A stretch of DNA of 17,203 nt from Rubrobacter sp. (lineage in GTDB: Bacteria; Actinomycetota; Rubrobacteria; Rubrobacterales; Rubrobacteraceae). How positions within the stretch are numbered: the first letter of the stretch is position 1; each line of letters starts with the position of its first letter. The notes under the pieces are model-generated. The model saw only the letters and a list, made by a program, of their open reading frames with translations. It was not told where the DNA came from and did not search any database. The translations under genes were made by a program, and so were the position numbers. The DNA lies in NCBI GenBank assembly GCA_016781705.1, contig JADDPV010000095.1:1-17203 (forward strand), in the 5' to 3' direction. Shown one piece after another: positions 7,167 to 14,271 of the stretch.

Positions 7167-7927
7167 CCTGTCGATGGTTTGGGGCTTCCGGAAGCCCCGG
7201 ACCCGCCGCCCGCAAGCCGGCCCTCGGCGAGCCGGTGCGTCAGCACCTCGACCTCGCGCCCGCCCGACTCGACGACGCTCTCCTCCGTGGAGACCAGGAA
7301 GCCGCGCCCCCGTATCGCCTCCAGGAAAGCCATTGCCTCCCTGCGGCGCGGGTCGGCGATCAGAGCTTCGCCGCCGGGGGCGAGCAGTTCGGGAATCAGT
7401 TTCGCCAGCGCCAGGGCGTTGCGCCGCTCGTAGAGCACGTCGGCGGCGAGCACGAGGTCGAACCTGCCCCTTAACCCCTCGACCCCCGGCGCGTGCCAGT
7501 CGAGGAGGCGTGTCTCGACCCCCCAGCCTTCACCGAGGTTGAGGTGGGCGTTGTAGCGGGTGAAGTCTAGGGCGGCCCGGTAGTGGTCGGTCGCCAGTAT
7601 CTGCGCGCCGCGGGCGAGGGCGACGACGGTCGGGAGGCCCACGCCGCAGCCGAGCTCGACCGCGCGCGCTCCGGAGAGGTCCTCCTCTCGGGCGAGACGC
7701 CGGGCGAGCGCCGTGGCGCTGGGCCAGAGGTCGGCCCAGTATGGGAGGCGCTCGTCGTGTTCGAAGTCGGCCTCGTCTATGAGGGCCTCAGCCGCGGTCG
7801 GGTGGACGACGCGGTACGACCGGTCCCCCACCGCGACGCGGGTCTCGGCGAGGGTCGTGCGGCCTTCGAGGTGCGCAAGCAGGCGGACGCGGAGTCGCTC
7901 CGCGCTTCTGGGAGAAGATCCTTCTAT
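7163..7927 (-). CDS. Class I SAM-dependent methyltransferase (Methyltransf_16/METTL21-like), start uncertain
   Basis: The product has a Rossmann methyltransferase core. Motif I is AVELGCGVGLPTVVALA, the acidic end of strand 2 is ILATDHYRAAL, and the strand-4 motif is FDLVLAADVLYERRN. Ahead of the core lies LPYWADLWPSA, typical of the protein N-methyltransferase group that includes ETFB-lysine and METTL21-like enzymes. The target is unknown. The frame is open across the end of the Rrf2 gene, yet there is no ATG, GTG or TTG between 7835 and that gene's stop. Family-like sequence begins by about residue 10 (RLRVRLLAHLEGRTTLAETRVAVG). I placed the start at ATA 7927, which overlaps the Rrf2 TAG as ATAG. 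The alternatives are a CTG, or a GTG 32 codons further in, which would cut conserved sequence. Co-transcription with the Rrf2 gene is implied. Confidence 0.8.
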   Translation of the reverse strand: MEGSSPRSAERLRVRLLAHLEGRTTLAETRVAVGDRSYRVVHPTAAEALIDEADFEHDERLPYWADLWPSATALARRLAREEDLSGARAVELGCGVGLPTVVALARGAQILATDHYRAALDFTRYNAHLNLGEGWGVETRLLDWHAPGVEGLRGRFDLVLAADVLYERRNALALAKLIPELLAPGGEALIADPRRREAMAFLEAIRGRGFLVSTEESVVESGGREVEVLTHRLAEGRLAGGGSGASGSPKPSTG

Positions 7928-8394
7928 CGGGAGTAGGAGGCCGCGGGTTCTTCGGCGCGCGAACCTTCGCGGGCCTCGCGGTTGTGGCGTTCTTCGGCTG
8001 CGACCTGGGCTATCGTGTAGCGACCGAACACACTCTCGAGGGCGGTGCGGGCTTCGTCCCAGATCTTGCTCGTCGCGCACAGCGGCGCGTCGGCGATGTA
8101 GCAGGTCCCCCCCGCCGAGCAGCGCGCCGGGCGCACCTCGCCATCGAGGATCTCGACTATGTCGAGGATGGTCAGCTCCTCGGGTGACACGGCGAAGCTA
8201 AACCCCCCGTGCGCCCCACGGCGGCTCGTCAGGATCTTCGCGCGCCTGAGGTCGCCGAAGATCTGCTCCAGAAACCGCTCTGGAATGCGCTGCCGCCGCG
8301 CGACCTCGTTCACCCCCAGTGGCAAACCACACTCCTCGAGCGCCAGCTCCATGAGCGCCCTGACCGCATACTTGCTCTTCTGCGTGAGCCTCAC
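7924..8394 (-). CDS. Rrf2-family transcriptional regulator with three conserved cysteines
   Basis: From GTG 8394 the protein is 156 aa. The winged-helix domain opens with the family signature LTQKSKYAVRALMELAL. The helix pair NEVARRQRIPERFLEQIFGDLRRAKILTS contacts DNA, and the wing is SRRGAHGGFSFAV. The sensor segment has C92, C98 and C106 (RCSAGGTC...LCATSKIW), spaced x5 and x7. This is close to IscR (x5, x5) and NsrR, which ligate an Fe-S cluster, so a redox, iron or nitric-oxide sensor is likely. The longer open frame to 8478 would add 28 residues lacking family similarity. GTG 8394 is preceded by CGAGG at a suitable distance. The methyltransferase follows with overlapping ends. The regulator may control itself from the promoter just upstream. 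Confidence 0.9.
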   Translation of the reverse strand: MRLTQKSKYAVRALMELALEECGLPLGVNEVARRQRIPERFLEQIFGDLRRAKILTSRRGAHGGFSFAVSPEELTILDIVEILDGEVRPARCSAGGTCYIADAPLCATSKIWDEARTALESVFGRYTIAQVAAEERHNREAREGSRAEEPAASYSR

Positions 8395-8441
8395 ACGAGC
8401 CTCGCACCGTATTGTCCGTCCGAAACGAATCGCATGCCCGG

Positions 8442-8450
8442 ATTGTATCA
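8442..8450 (-). promoter_or_regulatory. Extended -10 promoter upstream of the Rrf2 gene
   Basis: On the minus strand TGATACAAT matches the extended -10 form TGnTAnnnT. It lies about 48 bases upstream of the GTG start. No clear -35 is seen at 17 bases, as is common for extended -10 promoters. The 8395-8558 gap also holds a short GC-rich hairpin after phoU but no U-rich terminator. Confidence 0.4.
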
Positions 8451-8558
8451 CGCGACTACGAATGGTGAGGGGATTCAAGTCGGACGGGCGGGAGCCTGAC
8501 CCGCGACCGCTGGGGAGTACGGTTGAAATCTGGCCGAGCTACCGTCCGTTTACCCTGC

Positions 8559-9254
8559 TCAGTCCTCGTCGTCGTCCAGGTGGCGTTCGCGGTACTGGCG
8601 CATGGCGCTCTCCATACGCTCGCCGGTGACGAGGAAGACGGTGCGTCCGCCGACGTCCACGCCGTGGTCGGCGATGCGTTCGAGGTAGTGGACGGTGAGG
8701 GCGGCACGCATGCGCCACTCGGGGGAGCCGTCGCTGTTCGTCGGGTTGACGACGAGGTTCATCGCCTCGGAGTAGAGGAGGTCTATCTTGTCGTCGAGGG
8801 CCTCGAGGTCGCGGGCGCGGTCGATGTCGCGATCCTCGAAGACGTTCAGGCCCTGGCCGAAGAGGTCGCGGGCGCCGCGGGCCATCTCCAGGAGCGCCGT
8901 CTCGAGTTCCGGGTCGCGCTCGCAGTCGGCCGTCTCGGCTATGGCGCGGCAGATGTGCTCGCAGAGGGTGCCGGACCTCACGAGGTGGTTGGTGACGGCC
9001 TGTATCGTGTAGATCAAGCGCAGGTCTCGGGCAACGGGGGCCTGCCTCGCCTGCAGGATCATGCACTCCTCATCTATCTCAGCGCCGCGCTCCTTGAAGC
9101 GCTGGTCTATACCCAGCTCGCGCGAGGCGACGCCGGCGTCGTGGCCCTCCATCGCCTCGACCATCATGCCCAGGCAGGCCTCGACCTCCCGTCCCAGGGA
9201 GATGATCTCCCCGACCAGTCGGTCCAACTCGTGCTGAAAAGTCTCGCGCGGCAA
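8559..9254 (-). CDS. phoU: PhoU phosphate signalling/transport regulator
   Basis: The 231-aa product is all-helical with the two three-helix repeats of PhoU. PhoU damps the PhoR sensor and the Pst transporter when phosphate is ample. The first repeat has FQHELDRLVGEIISLG and QAPVARDLRLIYTIQAV. The second has PEWRMRAALTVHYLERIADHGVDVGGRTVFLVTGE. The metal-binding E-R-I-x-D motif is kept in repeat two (LERIADH). In repeat one the matching place reads LVRSGTLCEH, without the usual Glu and Asp. The start is TTG 9254 with GGAAGGATAGG just upstream. An acidic tail (HLDDDED) ends the protein. It is the last gene of the pst operon, 13 bases after pstB. Confidence 0.94.
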   Translation of the reverse strand: MPRETFQHELDRLVGEIISLGREVEACLGMMVEAMEGHDAGVASRELGIDQRFKERGAEIDEECMILQARQAPVARDLRLIYTIQAVTNHLVRSGTLCEHICRAIAETADCERDPELETALLEMARGARDLFGQGLNVFEDRDIDRARDLEALDDKIDLLYSEAMNLVVNPTNSDGSPEWRMRAALTVHYLERIADHGVDVGGRTVFLVTGERMESAMRQYRERHLDDDED

Positions 9255-9267
9255 AGCCTATCCTTCC

Positions 9268-10116
9268 CTAGCCGAAGCGCCCGGTGACGTAGTCCTCCGT
9301 CTCCTTGCGCTCGGGGTTAGAGAAAATCTTATCCGTCGCGTCGAACTCCCACAGGCGGCCCGGGTCGCCCATGTGCTCGATGTAGAAGAAGCCCGTGTAG
9401 TCCGAGATGCGCGCCGCCTGCTGCATGTTGTGCGTCACGATCACGACCGTGTAACGCTTCTTCAACTCCTCCATGGTGTCCTCGATCTTCTGCGTCGAGA
9501 CCGGGTCCAGGGCGCTCGCCGGCTCGTCCATCAGGATTACCTCGGGCTCTACCGCGAGGGTCCGGGCGATGCACAGGCGCTGCTGCTGGCCGCCCGAGAG
9601 GCCCATGCCGCTCTCCTTGAGCCTGTCCTTAACCTCGTCCCAGATTGCGGCCTGCCTCAAAGACCTTTCGACCAACTCGTCCATGTTGCCCCTGTAGCCG
9701 TTGATCCGGGCTCCCCAAGCCACGTTTTCGTAGATGGACTTGGAGAAGGGGTTGGGCTTCTGGAAGACCATCCCGACGCGCTGCCGGATTTTGACCGGAT
9801 CCGAACCCTTCGCGTAGATATCCTGATCGCCCAGCCTGACGCATCCTTCGGCGCGCGCCCCCGGGATCACCTCGTGCATCCGGTTCAGACAGCGAAGAAA
9901 AGTGCTCTTACCGCACCCCGAAGGCCCGATCAGGGCGGTAACCTTGTTTGCCTGAATGTTCATACTCGCATCGGTCACGGCCTTGAACGATCCGTAGAAC
10001 GCCGAAAGGCCCTCGATCGTAATGCCCTGCGCCTCGGAACCCGTCGCCACGGGGGGAGAAGGCTGCCGGCTCTGCAACCTTTTCACCTCGGGTCTCCTTT
10101 CCGGGTCCTCGGACAA
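9268..10116 (-). CDS. pstB: PstB phosphate ABC transporter ATP-binding protein
   Basis: This is the ATPase that drives the PstCA channel at the inner face of the membrane. With a TTG start at 10116 it is 282 aa. It shows Walker A GPSGCGKST (64-72), Q-loop VFQKPNPF (Q119), signature LSGGQQQRL (173-181), Walker B VILMDEPASALDP (193-205) and switch histidine VTHN (H229). The FSKSIYENVAWG stretch and the C-terminal EHMGDPGRL are PstB-like. Three in-frame starts each have a ribosome binding site: GTG 10149 (AAGGAAGG), TTG 10116 (AAAGGAG, 6 bases away) and GTG 10086 (AAAGGAG, 7 bases away). I chose the middle one. The protein carries about 30 extra N-terminal residues (ERRPEVKRLQSRQPSPPV) before the usual start of the fold at ITIEGLSAFYG. 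Confidence 0.95.
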   Translation of the reverse strand: MSEDPERRPEVKRLQSRQPSPPVATGSEAQGITIEGLSAFYGSFKAVTDASMNIQANKVTALIGPSGCGKSTFLRCLNRMHEVIPGARAEGCVRLGDQDIYAKGSDPVKIRQRVGMVFQKPNPFSKSIYENVAWGARINGYRGNMDELVERSLRQAAIWDEVKDRLKESGMGLSGGQQQRLCIARTLAVEPEVILMDEPASALDPVSTQKIEDTMEELKKRYTVVIVTHNMQQAARISDYTGFFYIEHMGDPGRLWEFDATDKIFSNPERKETEDYVTGRFG

Positions 10117-10186
10117 GGTCCGCTCCTTTCTAGTCTTCTCGGAGTCCACCAGCTTCGCACCTTCCTTCTTTCGAGAACGTCTGACA

Positions 10187-11110
10187 CTAACCTCGCCTCT
10201 GGTACTTATTCCGCAGCCAGATCGCGAACGAATTCGCCAAGACCAGCACGGCCATGAGGACGACGATGCCGGCGGCGGCGGCGACCGCGAACCCCGCTTG
10301 CGGCTGGCTGACCCAGGAGAAGATCTGGATGGGGAGCGCGCTGTACGCATCGCGTGGGCCCTCGGGGGCAAAGGTTATGAAGGTCGCGGCCCCGACGACG
10401 ATCAGGGGTGCCGTCTCGCCGATGGCGCGAGAGAGCGCGAGGATCGTGCCGGTAAGGGCGCCAGGAAGAGCCATCGGCAGCAGGTGGCTCCGGATCACCT
10501 CCCACCGGGTCGCGCCGAGAGCCATACCGCCTTCGCGCACGGCGTTGGGTATGGCGCGCAGCGCCTCCCGGGCGGCGATTATGATGACCGGTAGTATGAG
10601 CAGAGCCAGGGTCAGAGCCCCGGAAATTATGCTCCTACCCCCGGTTATTGGTCCCAGGAAGTTCACGAAGATGCCCAGGCCCAAGAGACCGTAGATTATG
10701 GACGGTACCCCGGCCAGGTTGGAGATGTTGATCTCGATCAACCGGTTGATCCGGCTGTCCGGGGCGTACTCCTCCAGGTAGATGGCCGCCCCTATGCCCA
10801 GCGGAACGCTTATGAGCGTCGTGAGTGCCAGCAGCCACAACGAGCCGAGTAGGGCCGGGTATATGCCCGCGTTATCGGGGAAGGAGGAGGGGAAGCTGGT
10901 GATGAAATCCCAACTCAGGCGCGGTATCCCATCGATCGCTACATCCACCAGCAAGACAGCCAGCACGATCAGCCCGATTATCGTGGCGATGAACACGAGC
11001 CCCGTGAACAGGCGGTCGAGCCCGTATCGCACGGACGTGGAGGTCCGAAAGTCGGCCCCCGGTTCCGGTCTGCCTTCTGTTTGCGTTCTCCGGGTGCTGC
11101 TCTGCGTCAT
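10187..11110 (-). CDS. pstA: PstA phosphate ABC transporter permease
   Basis: The 307-aa integral membrane subunit forms the phosphate channel with PstC. A polar N-terminus of about 30 residues is followed by six hydrophobic segments, beginning with LFTGLVFIATIIGLIVLAVL. The BPD_transp_1 coupling loop is REGGMALGATRWEVIRSHL, which contacts PstB. SRAIGETAPLIVVGAA is a strong PstA signature. The ATG at 11110 shares its A with the last base of the pstC TGA (TGATG), so translation is probably coupled. About 70 bases separate it from the chosen pstB start, and the earliest possible pstB start reduces that to 37. Confidence 0.95.
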   Translation of the reverse strand: MTQSSTRRTQTEGRPEPGADFRTSTSVRYGLDRLFTGLVFIATIIGLIVLAVLLVDVAIDGIPRLSWDFITSFPSSFPDNAGIYPALLGSLWLLALTTLISVPLGIGAAIYLEEYAPDSRINRLIEINISNLAGVPSIIYGLLGLGIFVNFLGPITGGRSIISGALTLALLILPVIIIAAREALRAIPNAVREGGMALGATRWEVIRSHLLPMALPGALTGTILALSRAIGETAPLIVVGAATFITFAPEGPRDAYSALPIQIFSWVSQPQAGFAVAAAAGIVVLMAVLVLANSFAIWLRNKYQRRG

Positions 11111-12051
11111 CAGTAGGTCTCCCTGAAACGGCGGACGAACAGGTAGGCAATGATGTTCAGGACCAGCGTCATGACGAACAGGGCCGCGCCGACGGCGAAG
11201 ATCGTGCTGAACGTCAGCGTTCCCGTTGCCGTCTCCCCGGACGCCACCTGTACGATGTAAGCCGTCATGGTCTGGACGGATTGGAGGGGGTTCAAGGTAA
11301 GCTGCGCGAGCGCACCGGCGGCGACGGCCACGATCATGGTCTCCCCTATCGCCCGGGAGATGCCGAGGATCACGGCCGCGACTATCCCGGAGAGCGCGGC
11401 CGGCACGACGATCTTGGTCGCGACCTCGCGTTTGGTGGCCCCGAGGGCGTAGCCCCCCTCCCGCAGGGACCGAGGCACCGCGTAGAGCGCGTCCTCGCTC
11501 ACGGAGGCGATGGTCGGAATGATCATCACGCCCATGATCAGCCCCGCCGAGAGGGCGTTGAAGATCGGCAGGCCCGGGAGGATGGTCGCCTTCAACAACG
11601 GCGTCAGGAAGGTGAGGGCGAAGAAGCCGTACACGATCGTCGGCACCCCGGCCAATACCTCGAGGGCCGGCTTCAGCCAGCGTCTCATCCCCGTCGAGGC
11701 ATACTCGCTCAGGTAAATGGCCGCCAAGAGGCCTAGAGGCAGCGCCACGGCTATGGCTACGGCCGTGGTGAGCAGCGTGCCGCTGGCGAGCACCATGATG
11801 CCGAACTGGGGGTTGGCGAAGGCGGCCGACCACGTAGTAGAGGTAAAGAACTCTACGATGGAGACCTGCCGGAAGAAATTTATCGTCTCGAAGAGGAGGA
11901 CGAGTACTATGCCAATGGTCGTGAACACCGAGAGGTAAGCGCAAGCCGCCAACACGACCTTTACCAGCCGCTCCCGCAGGTACCTTCCCCGGCTCTCCCG
12001 GTGCCACACCTCGGTCCCTGAGTTCTGACCTCGTCTCGCCTCAATCGCCAC
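11110..12051 (-). CDS. pstC: PstC phosphate ABC transporter permease
   Basis: This is the second channel subunit, 313 aa from GTG 12051. It has a basic N-terminus (RRGQNSGTEVWHRESRGR) and about six membrane spans, the first being VVLAACAYLSVFTTIGIVLV. The coupling loop is REGGYALGATKREVATKIV, and SRAIGETMIVAVAAG is the PstC form of the family signature. I chose GTG 12051 because GGAGG lies 8 bases upstream. The open frame extends to an ATG at 12150, but that start would put a perfect stem-loop (12120-12141) inside the coding region and add 33 residues with no family character. Confidence 0.94.
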   Translation of the reverse strand: MAIEARRGQNSGTEVWHRESRGRYLRERLVKVVLAACAYLSVFTTIGIVLVLLFETINFFRQVSIVEFFTSTTWSAAFANPQFGIMVLASGTLLTTAVAIAVALPLGLLAAIYLSEYASTGMRRWLKPALEVLAGVPTIVYGFFALTFLTPLLKATILPGLPIFNALSAGLIMGVMIIPTIASVSEDALYAVPRSLREGGYALGATKREVATKIVVPAALSGIVAAVILGISRAIGETMIVAVAAGALAQLTLNPLQSVQTMTAYIVQVASGETATGTLTFSTIFAVGAALFVMTLVLNIIAYLFVRRFRETY

Positions 12052-12119
12052 CTTTTGAACCTCCAGCAAAACCGCGTACCCGCAACTCAACCTCATCTCT
12101 GCGCTCTTCCACAAGGGTA

Positions 12120-12141
12120 GGGGCCGATTCAAGTCGGCCCC
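12120..12141 (-). terminator. Stem-loop between pstS and pstC
   Basis: There is a perfect 8-bp stem, GGGGCCGA with TCGGCCCC, and a 6-base loop. It lies 55 bases after the pstS stop and about 68 bases before pstC. No U-run follows on the minus strand (TACCCTT). It is therefore more likely an mRNA-stabilising or attenuating hairpin than a full terminator, which would let PstS be made in excess of the permeases. The rest of the 145-base gap shows only the pstC ribosome binding site. Confidence 0.6.
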
Positions 12142-12196
12142 CACTATCATACCGCGCTATGAAGAACCAATCGTCTCCGCCGCCCGCGAAGCGCAC

Positions 12197-13246
12197 CTAC
12201 TGCTGCTGCGACTGCTTGAGTGCGGACTCAAGGTTACCGCCCGGAAGCTCGCCATTCTCGTCGTATATGGTGCCGGTGGTGCGCTCCTCGAACCGCGTCC
12301 GGACCAGCTCCTCCGTGCTGCCGGGGAGCGTCACGTACTGGGCCTGCTCCACGGCCTGGTTCAAGTTCTCCAGGTAGAAGTTGACGAACTGCTCGACCGC
12401 CGGGTTCTCCTCGAGGGCCTGGGTGCTCACGTAGATGAACAGCGGGCGCGAGATCGGGTACTCGCCCGAGGCTATGGTCTCCGCGGAAGGCTCGACGCCA
12501 TCAACCGCGAGCAGCTTCAGTACGTCCTGGTTCTGCTCGTAGTAGGCGAACCCGAAGTACCCGAGGGCTTGCGGATCGCCGGATACGCCCTGCACCAGCA
12601 CGTTGTCGTCCTCGCTGGCCTGGTAGTCTGAACGGCTCGCCCCCTCCTCGCCGTTAACCTCCTCGGTGAAGAAGTCGAAGGTGCCCGACTGGGTGCCAGG
12701 ACCGTAGAGGTTTATCGGCTCCTCGGGCCAGTCGGAGCGCACCTGGTTCCAGGTGGTGATCTGTCCCTCAGCATCCGGTCCCCAGAGCGTCGCGAGCTCC
12801 TCTAGCGTTATGTCGCTCGCGAATTCATTCTGAGGGTTGACCACGACCGAGATGCCGTCGAGGGCCACGGGGAGCTCGACGAACTCGACGCCGCTCTCCT
12901 CGCAGGCTTGCATCTCGTCCTCCTCTATCCGTCGGGAGGCGTCGGAGATCTGGGTCTCACCGGCGCAGAAGGCCTCGAACCCATCGCCGGTGCCTGCCCC
13001 ACCGACGGTGATGCGAACGTCCGGATTCTCCTGGTTGAACGCCTCCGCCGTCGCCTGGGTTATCGGGAGCACGGTGCTGGAGCCTTCCACGGCGATCTGC
13101 CCTGAAAGGTTACCGCCTCCGCCGCCGCCGGCGTCCTCACCACCGCCACCGCCCTGGCCACCGCCGCCGCCGCACCCGGCCAACGCCAGCGCCAGAACCA
13201 AGCCTAGTATCCCCATCAAAAACCTCAGACGCACGACTCTACTCAA
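12197..13246 (-). CDS. pstS: PstS phosphate-binding lipoprotein
   Basis: This is the extracytoplasmic phosphate receptor of the Pst transporter, 349 aa. A short basic start (MSRVVRLRF) and a hydrophobic core end in the lipobox LALAGC with C25, the lipidation site. Residues 26-45 are a nearly pure glycine linker broken only by Gln, Glu, Asp and Ala. The mature domain begins at about 50 with the PstS signature EGSSTVLPIT. It continues GGAGTGDGFEAFCAGET, ISDASRRI, LYGPGTQSGTFDFF and LGYFGFAYYEQN, which form the phosphate-binding cleft. I chose TTG 13246 because AGGAGAG lies 6-8 bases upstream and it yields a proper signal peptide. An ATG at 13312 would add 22 residues that do not fit one. A Pho-box array lies upstream. 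PstS leads the operon pstS-pstC-pstA-pstB-phoU. Confidence 0.95.
   Translation of the reverse strand: MSRVVRLRFLMGILGLVLALALAGCGGGGGQGGGGGEDAGGGGGGNLSGQIAVEGSSTVLPITQATAEAFNQENPDVRITVGGAGTGDGFEAFCAGETQISDASRRIEEDEMQACEESGVEFVELPVALDGISVVVNPQNEFASDITLEELATLWGPDAEGQITTWNQVRSDWPEEPINLYGPGTQSGTFDFFTEEVNGEEGASRSDYQASEDDNVLVQGVSGDPQALGYFGFAYYEQNQDVLKLLAVDGVEPSAETIASGEYPISRPLFIYVSTQALEENPAVEQFVNFYLENLNQAVEQAQYVTLPGSTEELVRTRFEERTTGTIYDENGELPGGNLESALKQSQQQ
13112..13171 (-). repeat. Low-complexity glycine-codon tract in pstS
   Basis: About 60 bases of GGN codons encode the Gly-rich linker directly after the lipidated Cys of PstS. The tract probably acts as a flexible tether between membrane anchor and binding domain. 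Such DNA is prone to slippage, so its length may vary between strains. Confidence 0.8.
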
Positions 13247-13321
13247 CCCGCACTCTCCTCTCGTAAAGAGCCACGTTACCGACCCTGCTTCCAGCCGCCG
13301 ATGATAGGGCATGCACCCTAA

Positions 13322-13327
13322 ATATTA
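13322..13327 (-). promoter_or_regulatory. Possible -10 of the pstS promoter
   Basis: TAATAT on the minus strand lies directly downstream of the last Pho repeat. No -35 hexamer is seen 17 bases upstream, where the Pho repeats lie instead. That arrangement is typical of promoters that need an activator. Transcription would begin near 13315, giving a leader of about 70 bases. Confidence 0.4.
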
Positions 13328-13365
13328 GTTTCAAGCTTGTAAACACTGAGTTAAATCCGTGTTAC
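13327..13365 (-). promoter_or_regulatory. Pho-box array: four direct repeats at 11-base spacing upstream of pstS
   Basis: On the minus strand four hexamers lie exactly 11 bases apart: GTAACA (13365-13360), TTAACT (13354-13349), TTTACA (13343-13338) and GAAACT (13332-13327). They fit the TT(A/T)ACA-like repeat with one-helical-turn spacing known for PhoP boxes in Gram-positive bacteria. The array lies about 80-120 bases upstream of the pstS start, in an AT-rich patch that stands out from its surroundings. It would make the operon inducible by phosphate starvation through a PhoP response regulator, which is not encoded in this window. Confidence 0.7.
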
Positions 13366-13394
13366 ACGATACGTCGCGGGCCTCGTTCGCGTGG

Positions 13395-14198
13395 CTACAG
13401 AGTCGTCAGAGAAAGGCGTGCCAGGACGGGGTAGTGGTCGCTGGGGTACGCGGGTGGTTCGGCGTCGCGCACGACTTCGCAGGAGCGCACCTCCCACCGG
13501 CGGCGCGGACCGTCGCGTAGGAGGACCCAATCTATCCGCGCCTCCCTACCCGGTCGCGGGCGATACCGCTCCCCCTCGAACGCGTGGAAGGTGTTGGCGG
13601 GCTCGCCGCTGGCGAGGAGGTACGTGTCGGCGAAGCCCGCGCGGGCGAAAGCCTGGTAGGCGGCGGAGCCGGGCTCGCAGTTGAAGTCGCCCGTGAGCGC
13701 GACGGGGACCTCCACCCCCGTCCTCTCGAGCCAGCGCGCGACGAGCCCGGCGCCTTCCTCGCGCGCCGCCTCGCTCACGTGGTCGAGGTGGGTGTTGAGG
13801 TGCAGGAACCCTTCGCCGCCCGGTAGGAGCCTCAAGAGCGCCCAGTTTACGGAGCGCACCTGGCGAGTGCCCCACGAGCGCGAAAACGTTGCCGGCGTCT
13901 CGGAGAGCCAGAAACCACCCGCGCGCACGAGCTGCAGGCGCGAGCGGTCCCAGAAGATGGCGTTGTGCGCGTGCGGCCGCCGGTTCTCGTACCTCGGGCC
14001 CAAAGCGTGCTCGTATTCGGGGAGCTCGGCCTCGTAGGCGCGCAGGTTCCCGTCCTGGAGCTCCTGGAACCCGATCAGGGCCGGCCCGCATCGCCTTATG
14101 GTCGCGACGTTGAGCGCGGCCCGGTTCTCCCAGGCGTTCTCGCCGTCCGGGTGGTGCGATCCGCGCACGTTGAAGGTCATTAGTAGCAGGTCGGCCAT
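13395..14198 (-). CDS. Endonuclease/exonuclease/phosphatase (EEP) family protein
   Basis: The 267-aa product has the DNase I/ExoIII-like fold. It keeps the metal and phosphate-handling residues: FNVRG with N10, FQELQ with E46, NTHLDH (N135, H137), TGDFN (D171, N173), RIDWVL (D223) and SDHYPV with catalytic H255. No signal peptide or membrane segment is seen, so it is probably cytoplasmic. Proteins of this size in actinobacteria are usually annotated only as EEP-family hydrolases, and the substrate could be DNA, a nucleotide or another phosphodiester. The start is ATG 14198 (MADLLLMTFNVRG). It directly abuts a CAGC heptamer repeat and has no clear ribosome binding site. A start at the inner ATG (MTFNVRG) is possible. 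It lies between guaA and the pst promoter, in the same direction. Confidence 0.88.
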   Translation of the reverse strand: MADLLLMTFNVRGSHHPDGENAWENRAALNVATIRRCGPALIGFQELQDGNLRAYEAELPEYEHALGPRYENRRPHAHNAIFWDRSRLQLVRAGGFWLSETPATFSRSWGTRQVRSVNWALLRLLPGGEGFLHLNTHLDHVSEAAREEGAGLVARWLERTGVEVPVALTGDFNCEPGSAAYQAFARAGFADTYLLASGEPANTFHAFEGERYRPRPGREARIDWVLLRDGPRRRWEVRSCEVVRDAEPPAYPSDHYPVLARLSLTTL

Positions 14199-14226
14199 CA
14201 GCTTTCAGCAGTCAGCTTTTTGCTTA
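14199..14226 (-). repeat. Short heptamer tandem repeat (CAGCTTT-type) before the EEP gene
   Basis: On the + strand CAGCTTT, CAGCAGT, CAGCTTT and the decayed TTGCTTA follow one another in 7-base steps, reading GCTGA-type heptamers on the minus strand. The run ends at the EEP start codon. It could be a small mobile or slippage-derived repeat. The rest of the 14227-14368 gap holds only a weak hairpin. Confidence 0.55.
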
Positions 14227-14271
14227 GCCGGGCCGTGCATGGTCTCGCATAACGTATCTGACGTCGAACCG

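Noticed and set aside
8523..10257. + strand open frames opposite phoU and pstB
   Set aside because: They are antisense to clearly identified pst genes and show no family motif.
8472..12137. 12-base sequence GATTCAAGTCGG shared by 8472-8483 and 12126-12137
   Set aside because: Several 12-base matches are expected by chance in a window of this size, and the second copy is explained by the pstS-pstC stem-loop.
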